Of a DNA stretch of 34,317 bases, positions 23,762 to 31,941 are shown piece by piece. Below the pieces are notes generated by a model. That model saw only the letters and a program-made list of their open reading frames with translations. It was not told where the DNA came from and did no database searches. The stretch lies in contig PWGU01000206.1 in assembly GCA_003554605.1 (NCBI GenBank), positions 1 through 34,317 on the forward strand, written 5' to 3'. Position numbers and translations under genes: made by a program. The stretch is from Halorubrum sp. (GTDB lineage Archaea > Halobacteriota > Halobacteria > Halobacteriales > Haloferacaceae). How positions within the stretch are numbered: position 1 is the stretch's first letter; every line of letters starts with the position of its first letter.

Positions 23762-23887
23762 GTTCTGGACAATTAGTTCCTTATCACCCAGTATAAAGGC
23801 CTTGTCGCTTGGTGCATGATCCGCCACGTACGGCAAGACGGTGGACGTTCGTAAAATTCTAATCCCCCCACGACGTGGTTGGGTGTA
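23762..23887. promoter_or_regulatory. Divergent glnA/lrp promoter region
   Basis: On the minus strand TTTATAC (23792-23799) serves glnA; on the plus strand TAAAATTCTAA (about 23854-23863) lies 25-34 nt before the lrp ATG. An imperfect dyad (ggacaattagttcc, about 23767-23780) lies between the glnA box and its ATG and could be an Lrp site. That is inference. Confidence 0.5.
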
Positions 23888-24346
23888 ATGACGTACGAAA
23901 ACCTCGACGCCAAACTCGTAAATTCACTCCTCGGCAACGGCCGCGCCAGCCTCCGCAGCCTCGGCGAGGAGCTCGACGTCTCCGTCACGACGGTCTCCAA
24001 CCACCTCCGCGACCTCGAAGACGAGGACGTCGTCCGCGGATATACCCCGATCGTCGATTACGACAAACTCGGCTACGACGTGACGGCCGTCCTCCAGTTA
24101 AAAGTCGAGGGAAGCGCGCTTCAGGAGGTCACGGAGAAACTCCGCGCGGAAAAACAGATGGTGAGCGTCTACGAGGTCACCGGCGACTACGACGTCATCG
24201 CCATCGGGAAGTTCACCGACACCGACGGGATGAACGACCAGATCAAGGCGCTGCTCTCCGACGAGAACATCCGCGAGTCGAACACGAGCGTCGTCTTAAA
24301 CGCCGTCACCGAGAACGAACAGTTCGAACTCGACATCCACGAATAG
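23888..24346 (+). CDS. lrp: Lrp/AsnC-family transcriptional regulator
   Basis: A 152-residue regulator. The start [18 protein letters not shown] (ATG 23888) fits the TATA spacing; the track start is three codons earlier. An N-terminal winged helix ([39 protein letters not shown], residues about 19-57) is followed by the RAM effector domain ([26 protein letters not shown]). This is the usual Lrp architecture, binding amino acids or glutamine and forming octamers. Divergence from glnA suggests control of nitrogen metabolism. The next gene, tspO, has its own TATA box. Confidence 0.95.
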   Translation: MTYENLDAKLVNSLLGNGRASLRSLGEELDVSVTTVSNHLRDLEDEDVVRGYTPIVDYDKLGYDVTAVLQLKVEGSALQEVTEKLRAEKQMVSVYEVTGDYDVIAIGKFTDTDGMNDQIKALLSDENIRESNTSVVLNAVTENEQFELDIHE

Positions 24347-24400
24347 GCGCGTTTCCGGCCTCCGGGTGGTCCCACCCCCGTTTCCCCCACCTTCCCGGGC

Positions 24401-24410
24401 TGATTTAAGC
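24401..24410 (+). promoter_or_regulatory. TATA box of tspO
   Basis: GATTTAAGCC lies 24-33 nt before the ATG at 24434. Confidence 0.5.
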
Positions 24411-24433
24411 CTCCGGCGGCCGTCGATGTTGCC

Positions 24434-24982
24434 ATGGCAACGGACGTCCGTACGGCCGGTCCGATCGAACGGCGGGATCTGTTCGCGATGGCCGTCGCGG
24501 CGGTCGCGGTCAACCTCGTCGGCGCGCTCGGGGTTCCCTTCACCGAGCCGAGCGGCGCGTGGTTCGCCGGGCTGGCGCTCCCCGCGTTTTATCCCCCGAA
24601 CTGGGCGTTCGGCGTCGTCTGGCCGGTGCTCTACGCGCTCATGGGCGTCGCCGCGGTCCTCGTGTATCGTGAGGGTCGCGCCCGCGACGCGGTTCGCCCG
24701 TCGAGCACGGATCGCCTCCTCCCGGCGAACCGCGCGGCCCGCATCGCGCTCGGGCTGTTCGCCGTCCAACTCGCCGTCAACGTCGCGTGGTCGCCAATCT
24801 TTTGGGGGCTCGAACGACCGGATCTCGGCCTCCTCGTCCTTCTCGCATTGCTGCCGCTCGTCGTGGCGACGATCCTCGCGTTCGACCGGCTCGACCGGCG
24901 TGCGGCCGCCTGTCTCGTCCCGTACCTCGCCTGGGTCCTCTTTGCGACCGCGCTTAATTACGGGATCTGGTCGTTGAACTAA
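24434..24982 (+). CDS. tspO: TspO/MBR-family tryptophan-rich membrane protein
   Basis: A 182-residue TspO homologue with five predicted helices. Diagnostic segments are the PPNWAFGVVWPVLYALMGVAAVLVYR loop and helix, QLAVNVAWSPIFWGL, and the C-terminal YLAWVLFATALNYGIWSLN with its conserved Trp and Asn residues. Family members bind porphyrins and other hydrophobic ligands; the haloarchaeal role is unclear, though halophile homologues have been linked to carotenoid and light responses. The 3' end overlaps the end of the convergent GNAT gene by 3 nt. Confidence 0.95.
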   Translation: MATDVRTAGPIERRDLFAMAVAAVAVNLVGALGVPFTEPSGAWFAGLALPAFYPPNWAFGVVWPVLYALMGVAAVLVYREGRARDAVRPSSTDRLLPANRAARIALGLFAVQLAVNVAWSPIFWGLERPDLGLLVLLALLPLVVATILAFDRLDRRAAACLVPYLAWVLFATALNYGIWSLN

Positions 24983-25614
24983 CGCGGGCGGTCGTCGGCG
25001 GTGCCGTCCCCCACCGTCGGCGGCTTCCCTCCCTCCCGCCCGTCGAGAAACGTCCGGACCGTCCCCGTGGGGTCGCGCTCGCGGAATCGGTCGAGCCCGG
25101 CTCGGTAGCGCTCGACGTCGCCGTGGAGCGACGACGGCGCGTCGATCGGACGCGACAGCTCCAACTCGGCGATCCCCGTCCGTTCGCCGTCGTACGCGAA
25201 GCCCGATTTATAAAGGGCCTCGTAGGCGAACGGGTTGTTGACGGCGATCCGCACCGTCTCATACTCCCGGTCCGCGAGCCGCGGGACGAGTCGGTCGACC
25301 ACCGTCGGCCCCAATCCCTCGCCGCGGCGGGCCCGGTGGACGGTGACGTATCGAAGCCGACAGCAGGTGGGATCGGTCCGGTCCGGCGAGAACAAGACGG
25401 CCGCGAACACGTCCCGATCGAAGGCGCCCGGGTCGACGGTCCTCGGCAGCGGCTCGGCGGGCACCCAATCCGACACCGCCGGCGAGCCGTCTTTCGTCCG
25501 CAACACGGCCTTTCCGGGCGCGCCGACGACGAACTTTCCGGCGTACGCGAACGCGCGGTAATCCAGCCGGAGGGCGACTCCCTCGTCCGGCCAGCCGACC
25601 ACGGCGAACTCCAT
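24979..25614 (-). CDS. GNAT-family N-acetyltransferase, haloarchaeal type
   Basis: A 211-residue protein from the ATG at 25614 (MEFAVVGWPDEGVALRLDY); the track adds 8 codons that would include the promoter. After an N-terminal half that resembles a small beta domain (FAYAGKFVVGAPGKAVLRTKDG), a GNAT core is visible: CRLRYVTVHRARRGEGLGPTVVDRLV (motif A, RRGEGLG) and VRIAVNNPFAYEALYKSGFAYDGE (motif B). The substrate is unknown. The C-terminal stop overlaps the convergent tspO stop by 3 nt. It is divergent from a methyltransferase gene across 50 bp with one central AT element. Confidence 0.87.
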   Translation of the reverse strand: MEFAVVGWPDEGVALRLDYRAFAYAGKFVVGAPGKAVLRTKDGSPAVSDWVPAEPLPRTVDPGAFDRDVFAAVLFSPDRTDPTCCRLRYVTVHRARRGEGLGPTVVDRLVPRLADREYETVRIAVNNPFAYEALYKSGFAYDGERTGIAELELSRPIDAPSSLHGDVERYRAGLDRFRERDPTGTVRTFLDGREGGKPPTVGDGTADDRPR

Positions 25615-25633
25615 GGCCGCCGTAGGACCCCGA

Positions 25634-25643
25634 CACATATCAG
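25634..25643. promoter_or_regulatory. Single central TATA-like element for two divergent genes
   Basis: cacatatcag lies in the middle of the 50-bp gap. Its centre is about 25 nt from each start codon (25614 minus, 25665 plus), the leaderless spacing for both. It reads CATATCA on the plus strand and GATATGTG on the minus strand. Confidence 0.5.
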
Positions 25644-25664
25644 CACCCCCGTCGAAGTGCCGAT

Positions 25665-26237
25665 ATGTTCGGACCCGGTGACCTCGGTTTCTTCGAGCGG
25701 GTCGCCCCGCTGTACGATCTCGTGATGCCCCCGGCGAGCGGGGAGGCGCTCGCCGATGGCCTCGCGCTCGCCGAGCGGCCGATCGACCGGCTCCTCGACG
25801 TCGGTGGGGGATCCGGCCGGGCCGCCGCGGCGCTCACCGGGCCGGAGATCACCGTCGTCGACGCCTCACTGGGGATGCTCGGCCGCGCCCGTCGCGTCCG
25901 TGGGTTGGACGCACTGGCGGGCGATGCGACCCGGCTTCCGGTCCGCGATGGATCCGTCGACGCCGTCATCATCGTCGACGCGCTCCATCACCTGCCAGAC
26001 GCCGACGCCGCGTTCGCGGAGGTCGCCCGCGTTCTCGCGCCCGGCGGGGCCCTCGTCGTCAGCGAGTTCGATCCGGACCATCCGCTCGGGCGGGCGATCG
26101 AACTGGGCGAACGGGCCATCGGGATGCAGTCGACGTTTTTCACGCCCGACGAACTTGCCGAGCGGGTGGCGGCACATGGGCTTCGCCCGTCCGTCCTCAA
26201 CCGGGGCTTCGGCTACACGGTCGTCGGCGTTCGATAA
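25665..26237 (+). CDS. Class I SAM-dependent methyltransferase (UbiE-like)
   Basis: A 190-residue Rossmann methyltransferase. It starts MFGPGDLGFFERVAPLYDLVMP, as in UbiE/COQ5-like enzymes. SAM motif I is LLDVGGGSGRAAAAL (about 43-57), motif II ITVVDASLGMLGRARR, then GDATRLPVRDGSVDAVIIVDALHHLP and LAPGGALVVSEFDP. The substrate is not determinable; it is shorter than true UbiE. It is convergent with the AAA ATPase gene (26-nt gap). The promoter appears to be shared with the divergent GNAT gene. Confidence 0.9.
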   Translation: MFGPGDLGFFERVAPLYDLVMPPASGEALADGLALAERPIDRLLDVGGGSGRAAAALTGPEITVVDASLGMLGRARRVRGLDALAGDATRLPVRDGSVDAVIIVDALHHLPDADAAFAEVARVLAPGGALVVSEFDPDHPLGRAIELGERAIGMQSTFFTPDELAERVAAHGLRPSVLNRGFGYTVVGVR

Positions 26238-26263
26238 ACCGGCCCGTAAGCGACTCCGAGCGA

Positions 26264-27694
26264 TCAGTCGTCCGCGCTATCCCGTGGGGCCCGTCCCTCG
26301 GGTTCGTCCTGGTCGTGGTCCCCGTGGTCGTGGCTATCGTGGTCGTGGCCGCTCCCGCCGCGACCGGTGCCGTTCGTTTCCCCCATGATCTCCGCGCCCT
26401 CGCCGTCGATCATATCCATGTTCTTCAGGTTGTCCCGCTCCTCGAAGTCGGCGACGGCCTCCATGACGTCCTCCTGGGTGATCGTCATTCGATCCTCGGT
26501 GAGCGCGCCGAGGACGGCCTCACGAAGCACCATCCGAAGGTCCGAGCCGGTCAACCCGCTCGTCCGGTCAGCGACCTCCCCGGGGTCGAAGTCGGCGATC
26601 TCCATCTCCTTGGTGACGACCCGGAGGATGTCGGCGCGCATGTCACGGTCGGGCTTGGGGAAGTTGACGATCTCATCGAAGCGCCGCCATGCGGCGGCAT
26701 CGAGCTGATCGGGATGGTTCGTCGCGCCGATCAACAGCACCTCGTCGCGGACGAGGGACACCTCGTCGATCGATTTAAGCAGTGTGTTCACCGCTCGCTT
26801 GAGCGCGGCGTGCTCGTCCGAGCGGCGGGTCTTCGCGACGGAGTCGAACTCGTCGATAAAGAGGATACACGGCGAGAGCCGCTTTGCGACCTCGAAGCTC
26901 TTGTCGACGTTTTTGGCCGTCTCACCGAGGTACTGGCTCGTGATCATCGAGAGTTTGACCTCGACGAACGGGAGACCGAGCTCGTGTGCGAGCGCCCGCG
27001 AGATGGTCGTTTTTCCGGTACCGGGCGGGCCGACGAAGAGCAGCTTGCCGATCTCGCGGAGCCCGATGTTTGCGAGATGTTCACGGTACTCTATCGCCTT
27101 GACGATCTTCTGTATCTCGCGCTCCTGGCCGCCGGTGAGCACGAGGTCGGCGAGCGTCGTCTCGATCTCCTCGGGCGCTTTGACGTTGACGAGGTCGAGC
27201 ATCTCGGCGTCCTCCTCCTCGTCGAAGTACTGCTCAAGCAGCGCGTCGATCCAGACCCGGTCCGCCTGGACGGGCCGGACGTCCGCGCGCGCCTCCTCGT
27301 GGGTGACGGGCGCGTCGAGCCCCTCGGCCGCCTCGAAGGTGGCCACGAGCGTCGGGTTGGAGGCGATCCGGTCGTCCTCGGCGCGTTTCTCGACCCATTC
27401 GAGCGCCATCTCGGGCTGGGTGAGGGTGATCTCCCCGGAGAAGTCCGTCCGCTGGGTGAAAAGCAGGTCGGAGACGGCCTCCCACGGGCGCTCCACCCCG
27501 GTCGCAGTGGTTGTCACGCCGTCGGTCGCCTTCAGCGGCCGGTCGATGCGGCCGGGGACGTCCTCCCCGGGCGTTTCAGTCCAGAATACCTGTCTGAAAC
27601 GCGGCGGCAGGTCGTTCTCGTCGAGGTCGCGGTTCTCGGTGTAGAGGTGGGCGGTTAAGACGAACTCGACCACGTCGAGCGCCGGGTCACTCAT
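26264..27694 (-). CDS. AAA+ ATPase with His/Asp-rich C-terminal tail
   Basis: A 476-residue single-module AAA+ protein from the ATG at 27694 (MSDPALDVVEFVLTAHLYTE); the track start is 71 codons longer and crosses the promoter, while a TCTTAAGC box 25-32 nt upstream supports this one. Residues 1-180 form an uncharacterised acidic domain. The AAA core has Walker A GPPGTGKT (222-229), Walker B ILFIDEFD (277-284), sensor 1 GATNHPDQ and arginine-finger-type WRRFD. It resembles the proteasomal/Cdc48 clade but lacks PAN's coiled coil. The tail, GHDHDSHDHGDHDQDE (449-464), is a potential metal-binding or low-complexity segment. It is divergent from nasA. Confidence 0.9.
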   Translation of the reverse strand: MSDPALDVVEFVLTAHLYTENRDLDENDLPPRFRQVFWTETPGEDVPGRIDRPLKATDGVTTTATGVERPWEAVSDLLFTQRTDFSGEITLTQPEMALEWVEKRAEDDRIASNPTLVATFEAAEGLDAPVTHEEARADVRPVQADRVWIDALLEQYFDEEEDAEMLDLVNVKAPEEIETTLADLVLTGGQEREIQKIVKAIEYREHLANIGLREIGKLLFVGPPGTGKTTISRALAHELGLPFVEVKLSMITSQYLGETAKNVDKSFEVAKRLSPCILFIDEFDSVAKTRRSDEHAALKRAVNTLLKSIDEVSLVRDEVLLIGATNHPDQLDAAAWRRFDEIVNFPKPDRDMRADILRVVTKEMEIADFDPGEVADRTSGLTGSDLRMVLREAVLGALTEDRMTITQEDVMEAVADFEERDNLKNMDMIDGEGAEIMGETNGTGRGGSGHDHDSHDHGDHDQDEPEGRAPRDSADD

Positions 27695-27810
27695 CCCCGC
27701 GGGATAGCGGTGCCGCGCGCTTAAGACCGTCGAAGCCGCGGTCGCAGAGCTGGTCGCCAACCCCCGGCCGCCGAACTTTTGTCCGACGGCCGCCTCGGTC
27801 AACGTAGCGA

Positions 27811-30021
27811 ATGCCGAACCACCCCTCGCCCCGGCAGGCCGCACGCGATGGCGTCCCGACGACGTGTATGCGCTGTGCGGTCGGCTGTGGACTTCGCCAG
27901 CGGCCACCCGCCGACGGCGACGGGGTTGGTACCGTCAGCGGCGACCCCTCCCACGTCGTCAGCGCCGGGCTGGCCTGTGCGCGGGGGATAAAAGAAACCG
28001 CACGCCCCCGCGGCGAGCGACTCACGACCCCGCTCGTGCGACGGGACGGCGAGCTCGTCGAGACGACGTGGGAGGTCGCGCTCGACCACGCTGTTGCGGG
28101 GATCGGGTCGGCGATCGGTCTCGCCGACGGGACCTCTTCCCCAACCGACCCCGACGCGCTCGCGGTCCTCGGGAGCGGACAACAGACGAACGAGGCGGCC
28201 TACGCGCTCGGGAAGGTCGCCCGCGGCGGCGTCGGCACCCCGCGATACGACGCCAACACTACTCTCTGTATGGCAAGCGCGGTGCGCGCTTACTTCGACG
28301 CGTTCGGTAGCGACGCGCCCCCGCCGACCTACGACGACATCCCCGAGGCGGCGGTCCACCTGATCTGGGGGGCGAACCCCGCGGTCGCCCATCCGGTCCT
28401 CTTCCGGTGGATCGCCGACGCGGCGGCCGAGGCGGGCCGTGAGCTGATCGTCGTCGATCCGGTCGAGACGGCGACGGCGAGGCGGGCGGACCACCACATT
28501 CGGCCGGCCTTTGGCGGCGATCATGCGCTTGCACGCGCGATCCTCGCGCGACTCGTCGAGGACGACCGCGTCGATCGGGAATTCATCGACGCGTACACGA
28601 GCGGTTTCGAGGCGGTTCGTGAGTCGCTTTCGGACGCCGAGTCCGCCGCCGCGGCCGCCGGCGTCGACCTCGACACGGTCGACCGACTCGCGGCCGCCTT
28701 CGAGCGACGGACGCTCGTCTACTGGGGGATGGGCGTCAACCAAAGCGTGCGGGGGACGGCGACCGCCGGCGCGCTGATCGACTGCTGTCTCGCCACCGGG
28801 AACCTCGGCACGGGCTGTGGACCGTTCTCGATCACCGGGCAGGCGAACTCGATGGGCGCGCGCCTCTGTGCATCGACGGGGACGTGGCCCGGTCATCGAG
28901 AATTCACCGACCCGGACCACCGCCGTGCGGTCGCGTCGGCGTGGGACGTGCCCGTCTCACGGCTCCCGACCGACTCCGGTCCGGGACCGGTCGGGATCCT
29001 CGAGGAGCGACCGGCGGCGCTCTGGACGGTGGCGACGAACCCGGCGGCGGGCCTCCCGGCGGCCAGCGACGCCCGCGAGGTGCTCTCGGAGACGTTTCTC
29101 GTCGTGCAGGACGCCTTCCGAACGGAGACGGTCGAATTCGCGGACGTCGTCCTGCCGGCGGCGACGTGGGGGGAGACAGCGGGAACGACGACGAACATGG
29201 AGCGCCGCATCTCGCGCGTCCGTGCCGCGACGGACCCTCCGGGGGCGACACGAACCGACCTCGAGATCATCGTCGCCGTCGGCGAACGACTCGCGCCCGG
29301 GCTGTTCGCCGGGACCGGTGCCGATCCGGAGGCCGTCTTCGAGGAACTCACCGCCCTGACCGCGGGGACACCGGCGGATTGCTCGGGCATCACGTATTCG
29401 CGGCTGGAGGGGGGCGCGGTCCGCTGGCCAGCACCCGGCCCGAACGTGGAGGGTGGGTACCGTTATCTCGTCAGTAGCGGTGCTGTCGAGGGCGAGGATG
29501 GCGATGTCGAGGGCGATGCCGACGATGCCGACGCCGAGGGCGATGCCGACGCCGAGGGCGACGCCGCTCACACGTCCGATCGGTTCGTGTTCCCGACCCC
29601 GTCGGGTCGGGCCCACTTTTCGACCCACGCGGCGGCGACGCTCCCGGAGCCGACCGGCGACGGATACGACCTCCTGTTGACGACCGCCCGGGAGCCGGAC
29701 GGGTATAACACGGGCATCCGCTCGCGACCCGGCGACCCGGGTCCGGTAACCGCGCGGGTCGCGCCCGCGACCGTCGCCGACCGCCTGGGAACGACCACGG
29801 AGGACGTGGAGGGGATCGACGGTAACCCGGTCGAGATCGTCTCACGACGCGGCCGCGTGCGGGCCGTCATCGAGCCCGACCCCGCCGTCCCCGAGGGCGC
29901 GGTGTGGCTCCCCATCCACCACCCCGCGGCGAACGACCTGACGGTCGATGCGACCGACCCGTTCTCGGACGAACCGAACTACAAACAGTGTGCGGTTCGC
30001 CTCGAATGGCCGGATCGCTGA
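27811..30021 (+). CDS. nasA: Assimilatory nitrate reductase-type molybdopterin oxidoreductase (NasA-like)
   Basis: A 736-residue Mo-bis-MGD enzyme, most like NasA, which reduces nitrate to nitrite in the cytosol. The N-terminal 4Fe-4S motif is C19-x2-C22-x3-C26 and C56 (CMRCAVGC ... LACARG). The Mo-ligand Cys is in NTTLCMASAVRAY (C153), with APPPTYDDI after it, as in nitrate reductases. Later blocks are GTGCGPFSITGQANSMG, DVVLPAATWGE, TPSGRAHF and the C-terminal HHPAANDLTVDATDPFSDEPNYKQCAVRL. No Tat signal is seen. An Asp/Glu/Gly repeat insert sits near residues 558-586. No nitrite reductase, transporter or nasB/C/D gene is in the window. Confidence 0.9.
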   Translation: MPNHPSPRQAARDGVPTTCMRCAVGCGLRQRPPADGDGVGTVSGDPSHVVSAGLACARGIKETARPRGERLTTPLVRRDGELVETTWEVALDHAVAGIGSAIGLADGTSSPTDPDALAVLGSGQQTNEAAYALGKVARGGVGTPRYDANTTLCMASAVRAYFDAFGSDAPPPTYDDIPEAAVHLIWGANPAVAHPVLFRWIADAAAEAGRELIVVDPVETATARRADHHIRPAFGGDHALARAILARLVEDDRVDREFIDAYTSGFEAVRESLSDAESAAAAAGVDLDTVDRLAAAFERRTLVYWGMGVNQSVRGTATAGALIDCCLATGNLGTGCGPFSITGQANSMGARLCASTGTWPGHREFTDPDHRRAVASAWDVPVSRLPTDSGPGPVGILEERPAALWTVATNPAAGLPAASDAREVLSETFLVVQDAFRTETVEFADVVLPAATWGETAGTTTNMERRISRVRAATDPPGATRTDLEIIVAVGERLAPGLFAGTGADPEAVFEELTALTAGTPADCSGITYSRLEGGAVRWPAPGPNVEGGYRYLVSSGAVEGEDGDVEGDADDADAEGDADAEGDAAHTSDRFVFPTPSGRAHFSTHAAATLPEPTGDGYDLLLTTAREPDGYNTGIRSRPGDPGPVTARVAPATVADRLGTTTEDVEGIDGNPVEIVSRRGRVRAVIEPDPAVPEGAVWLPIHHPAANDLTVDATDPFSDEPNYKQCAVRLEWPDR
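29524..29559 (+). repeat. 18-bp in-frame tandem repeat inside nasA
   Basis: gatgccgacgccgagggc occurs twice in tandem (29524-29541 and 29542-29559), with partial copies either side from about 29487 to 29567. It encodes an Asp/Ala/Glu/Gly linker and keeps frame. Confidence 0.8.
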
Positions 30022-30085
30022 GGTTCCTCCCGACAGTCGAAACTCCGCCGGGTCTGGACGGCTCTGGCCGTCGCTCGGTACGTAT

Positions 30086-30101
30086 TGGTGTAAAAAACCG
30101 G
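30086..30101 (-). terminator. T-rich terminator of the zinc-finger/aEF-1beta operon
   Basis: On the minus strand, GCCCGGTTTTTTACACC follows the aEF-1beta stop (30109) by about 10 nt. A run of six T after a GC patch is the usual archaeal termination signal. The gap to the convergent nasA stop is 87 nt. Confidence 0.55.
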
Positions 30102-30108
30102 GCTCGCT

Positions 30109-30375
30109 CTACAGGCGGCCGACGTTCTCGACGGCGACGGACTCGACGCCGTCGACCTCCGCGAACGCCTCCTCGACGGCCTCCGTGCCGCCCGCCCCGT
30201 CGGGGACGATGACGGTCGGCAACAGGGCGACGAGGCCGAAGGCGACGTCCTCCGTTTCGAACCCGCGGATCTTCGCGCCCTCGGGCAACGAGGCTTCGAG
30301 GCGGTCTTCAAGCTCGTCGAGGTCGAGTTCTGGGCTGTTCGGCATGACCTTGATCTTGGCGGCGACGTCCCCCAT
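30109..30375 (-). CDS. ef1B: Translation elongation factor aEF-1beta
   Basis: An 88-residue guanine-nucleotide exchange factor for aEF-1alpha. It begins [20 protein letters not shown], the archaeal aEF-1beta N terminus, with [19 protein letters not shown] in the middle and [22 protein letters not shown] at the end, the ferredoxin-like fold. The start is the ATG at 30375; the track's upstream extension lies inside the preceding gene. It begins 1 nt after the stop of the zinc-finger gene, so the two are translated from one message. A T6 terminator follows. Confidence 0.95.
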   Translation of the reverse strand: MGDVAAKIKVMPNSPELDLDELEDRLEASLPEGAKIRGFETEDVAFGLVALLPTVIVPDGAGGTEAVEEAFAEVDGVESVAVENVGRL

Positions 30376-30376
30376 G

Positions 30377-30556
30377 TTAGGGCCCCCGGAAGCTGCAGTC
30401 GGGACACTCATAGAGGTTGCTCTGCTTGCGGCACTTCGAACATCGGTGGATGGTCGTGCCGCAGTCCGGGCAGGCGAACCTCGCGGCGGTCATGCCGGAT
30501 ACCTGAATCCCACAGGAGACACACTTGTTGGCGGCTCCGGAATCGCTTTTGCTCAT
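30377..30556 (-). CDS. Zinc-finger microprotein (HVO_2753-type)
   Basis: A 59-residue protein with four CxxC-type pairs: CVSC, CPDC, CSKC and CPDC, enough for two zinc sites. The order and the ending [16 protein letters not shown] closely match, from memory, the Haloferax volcanii microprotein HVO_2753, whose structure has two zinc-binding modules and whose gene also precedes aEF-1beta. The start is [12 protein letters not shown] (ATG 30556). A GTTAAAAG element on the minus strand 25-35 nt upstream is the likely TATA box. The 1-nt gap to aEF-1beta suggests a role linked to translation, which is inference. Confidence 0.92.
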   Translation of the reverse strand: MSKSDSGAANKCVSCGIQVSGMTAARFACPDCGTTIHRCSKCRKQSNLYECPDCSFRGP

Positions 30557-30638
30557 ACCGGATCTCACCCGCGCGTGACTTTTAACGGTTGTTCTTTGCG
30601 CGCGGTGCGGGTCTCACGACGGATTCCGTGTGCCCGAC

Positions 30639-31874
30639 TCACCAGAGCATCAGCGGCCCGATGAGCACGCCCATCAGATGGACGCGCCGCGCGCTGAATC
30701 GAGGTGGAACGAGACCGAGAAGCGCGGAGACGACGAAGACGCCGACGCCGAAGGCCCCCGCGAAGGCGAACGAGAGCCCGACGAGGAGCAGCAGCACCGT
30801 CACGGAGAGTCGCGTGTAGTCCGCGTTGCCGACGATCCGGAGGTACGCGTCGCCGAGCAGCAACACGAGCATGAACCCGCACAGGGCCGCGATGGCGACC
30901 GCGACCAGCAGGACCGGCATCGCGAGCGGCACCTCCGCGCGCTCCACCGCGACGGTCACCCCCGTTCTGGGCGTCCCGAGCGCCGCGAGCGCGAACAACG
31001 CGAAGACGGTGTTCGCTGTGTTGGCCCCGCTCGTCGCGACGACGAACCCCCGGTCGGCCTCCCGACGCGGCACGGCCGGAAGCGCCGCGATGGCGGCGAT
31101 CGCCGCCGAGACGCCGGGGATGTAGCCGACTATCGCGCCCGCGATCGACCCGGCTCCCGCGGTCACCCCGAGGTCGCGTTTCCCCATCGTGAGCCGGGCG
31201 TCGGACTGCGGCGGGACGCCGTCGCCGCCGATCGCGTCGATCAGCACGGGTGCGCCGAACAGGCCGGTGAAAAGCGGAGCGAGGATCCCCCCGGCATCGA
31301 GCGGCGCGTCCGGATCGGTATCGAGCGTCGCCATCCCGAGGGCGGCGCTCGCGAGGAAGGCGAGAACGCCCACGATCGCTCCCTTTCGGGATGACTCCGT
31401 GACGACGAGGAAGAGGACGACGCCCGCGAGCAGCCAGGGGAGGTGTGCCCTGACGGTCGGATACCAGCGGACCATCGCCCACGTGATCGGGATCGCGAGC
31501 GGGACGGCGAGCGCGACCGCGATCCCCGACCCGACCGCCGAAAGCCGGAGCGCCTCGCGGCCGCGACCGGCGACGACCAGCCGATGGCCGGGAAGCGCCG
31601 CCACCGCGGTCGCCGCGTCGGGCACGCCGAGCGCGAGCGCCGGCACGATGTCGAGAAACGAGTGGACCACCCCGGCCGCGAGGATCGCGATCCCGACGAG
31701 CAGCGGGTCGGCCGGGATCGACGGGGCAACCCCCGCGAGCAACAGCGCGAAGTTGTTCGCGTGGAGGCCGGGGACCAGCCCGCTTACGGTTCCGAGCGCG
31801 GCTCCGGCGGCGAGGAAGGCGAACGCCCGTACGGTGAAGCCCGGATCGATAACGGGGTGGACCAGCGCGTCCAT
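30639..31874 (-). CDS. TctA/DUF112-like multi-pass permease
   Basis: A 411-residue integral membrane protein with about 10-12 hydrophobic segments. Two internal copies of a Gly/Pro hairpin, GTVSGLVPGLHANNFALLL near the N terminus and GAIVGYIPGVSAAIAAIAALP in the second half, show the inverted-repeat design of the tripartite tricarboxylate transporter TctA/DUF112 family. In bacteria TctA works with TctB and a periplasmic TctC; neither is present, so archaeal homologues appear to act alone and the substrate is unknown. A TTATGAG element about 26-33 nt upstream on the minus strand supports the ATG at 31874. rps17e lies upstream on the same strand. Confidence 0.87.
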   Translation of the reverse strand: MDALVHPVIDPGFTVRAFAFLAAGAALGTVSGLVPGLHANNFALLLAGVAPSIPADPLLVGIAILAAGVVHSFLDIVPALALGVPDAATAVAALPGHRLVVAGRGREALRLSAVGSGIAVALAVPLAIPITWAMVRWYPTVRAHLPWLLAGVVLFLVVTESSRKGAIVGVLAFLASAALGMATLDTDPDAPLDAGGILAPLFTGLFGAPVLIDAIGGDGVPPQSDARLTMGKRDLGVTAGAGSIAGAIVGYIPGVSAAIAAIAALPAVPRREADRGFVVATSGANTANTVFALFALAALGTPRTGVTVAVERAEVPLAMPVLLVAVAIAALCGFMLVLLLGDAYLRIVGNADYTRLSVTVLLLLVGLSFAFAGAFGVGVFVVSALLGLVPPRFSARRVHLMGVLIGPLMLW

Positions 31875-31941
31875 CCCGCCGAGGTGGCCGCGGCTTCACT
31901 CATAAGGGTACGGTCCGGAACGTCGACTGTGAGAAACGAAC

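Noticed and set aside
26315-27658. 447-aa ORF antisense to the AAA ATPase
   Set aside because: Shadow frame; the minus-strand Walker motifs settle the coding strand. The same applies to 16300-17340 and 22364-23320.
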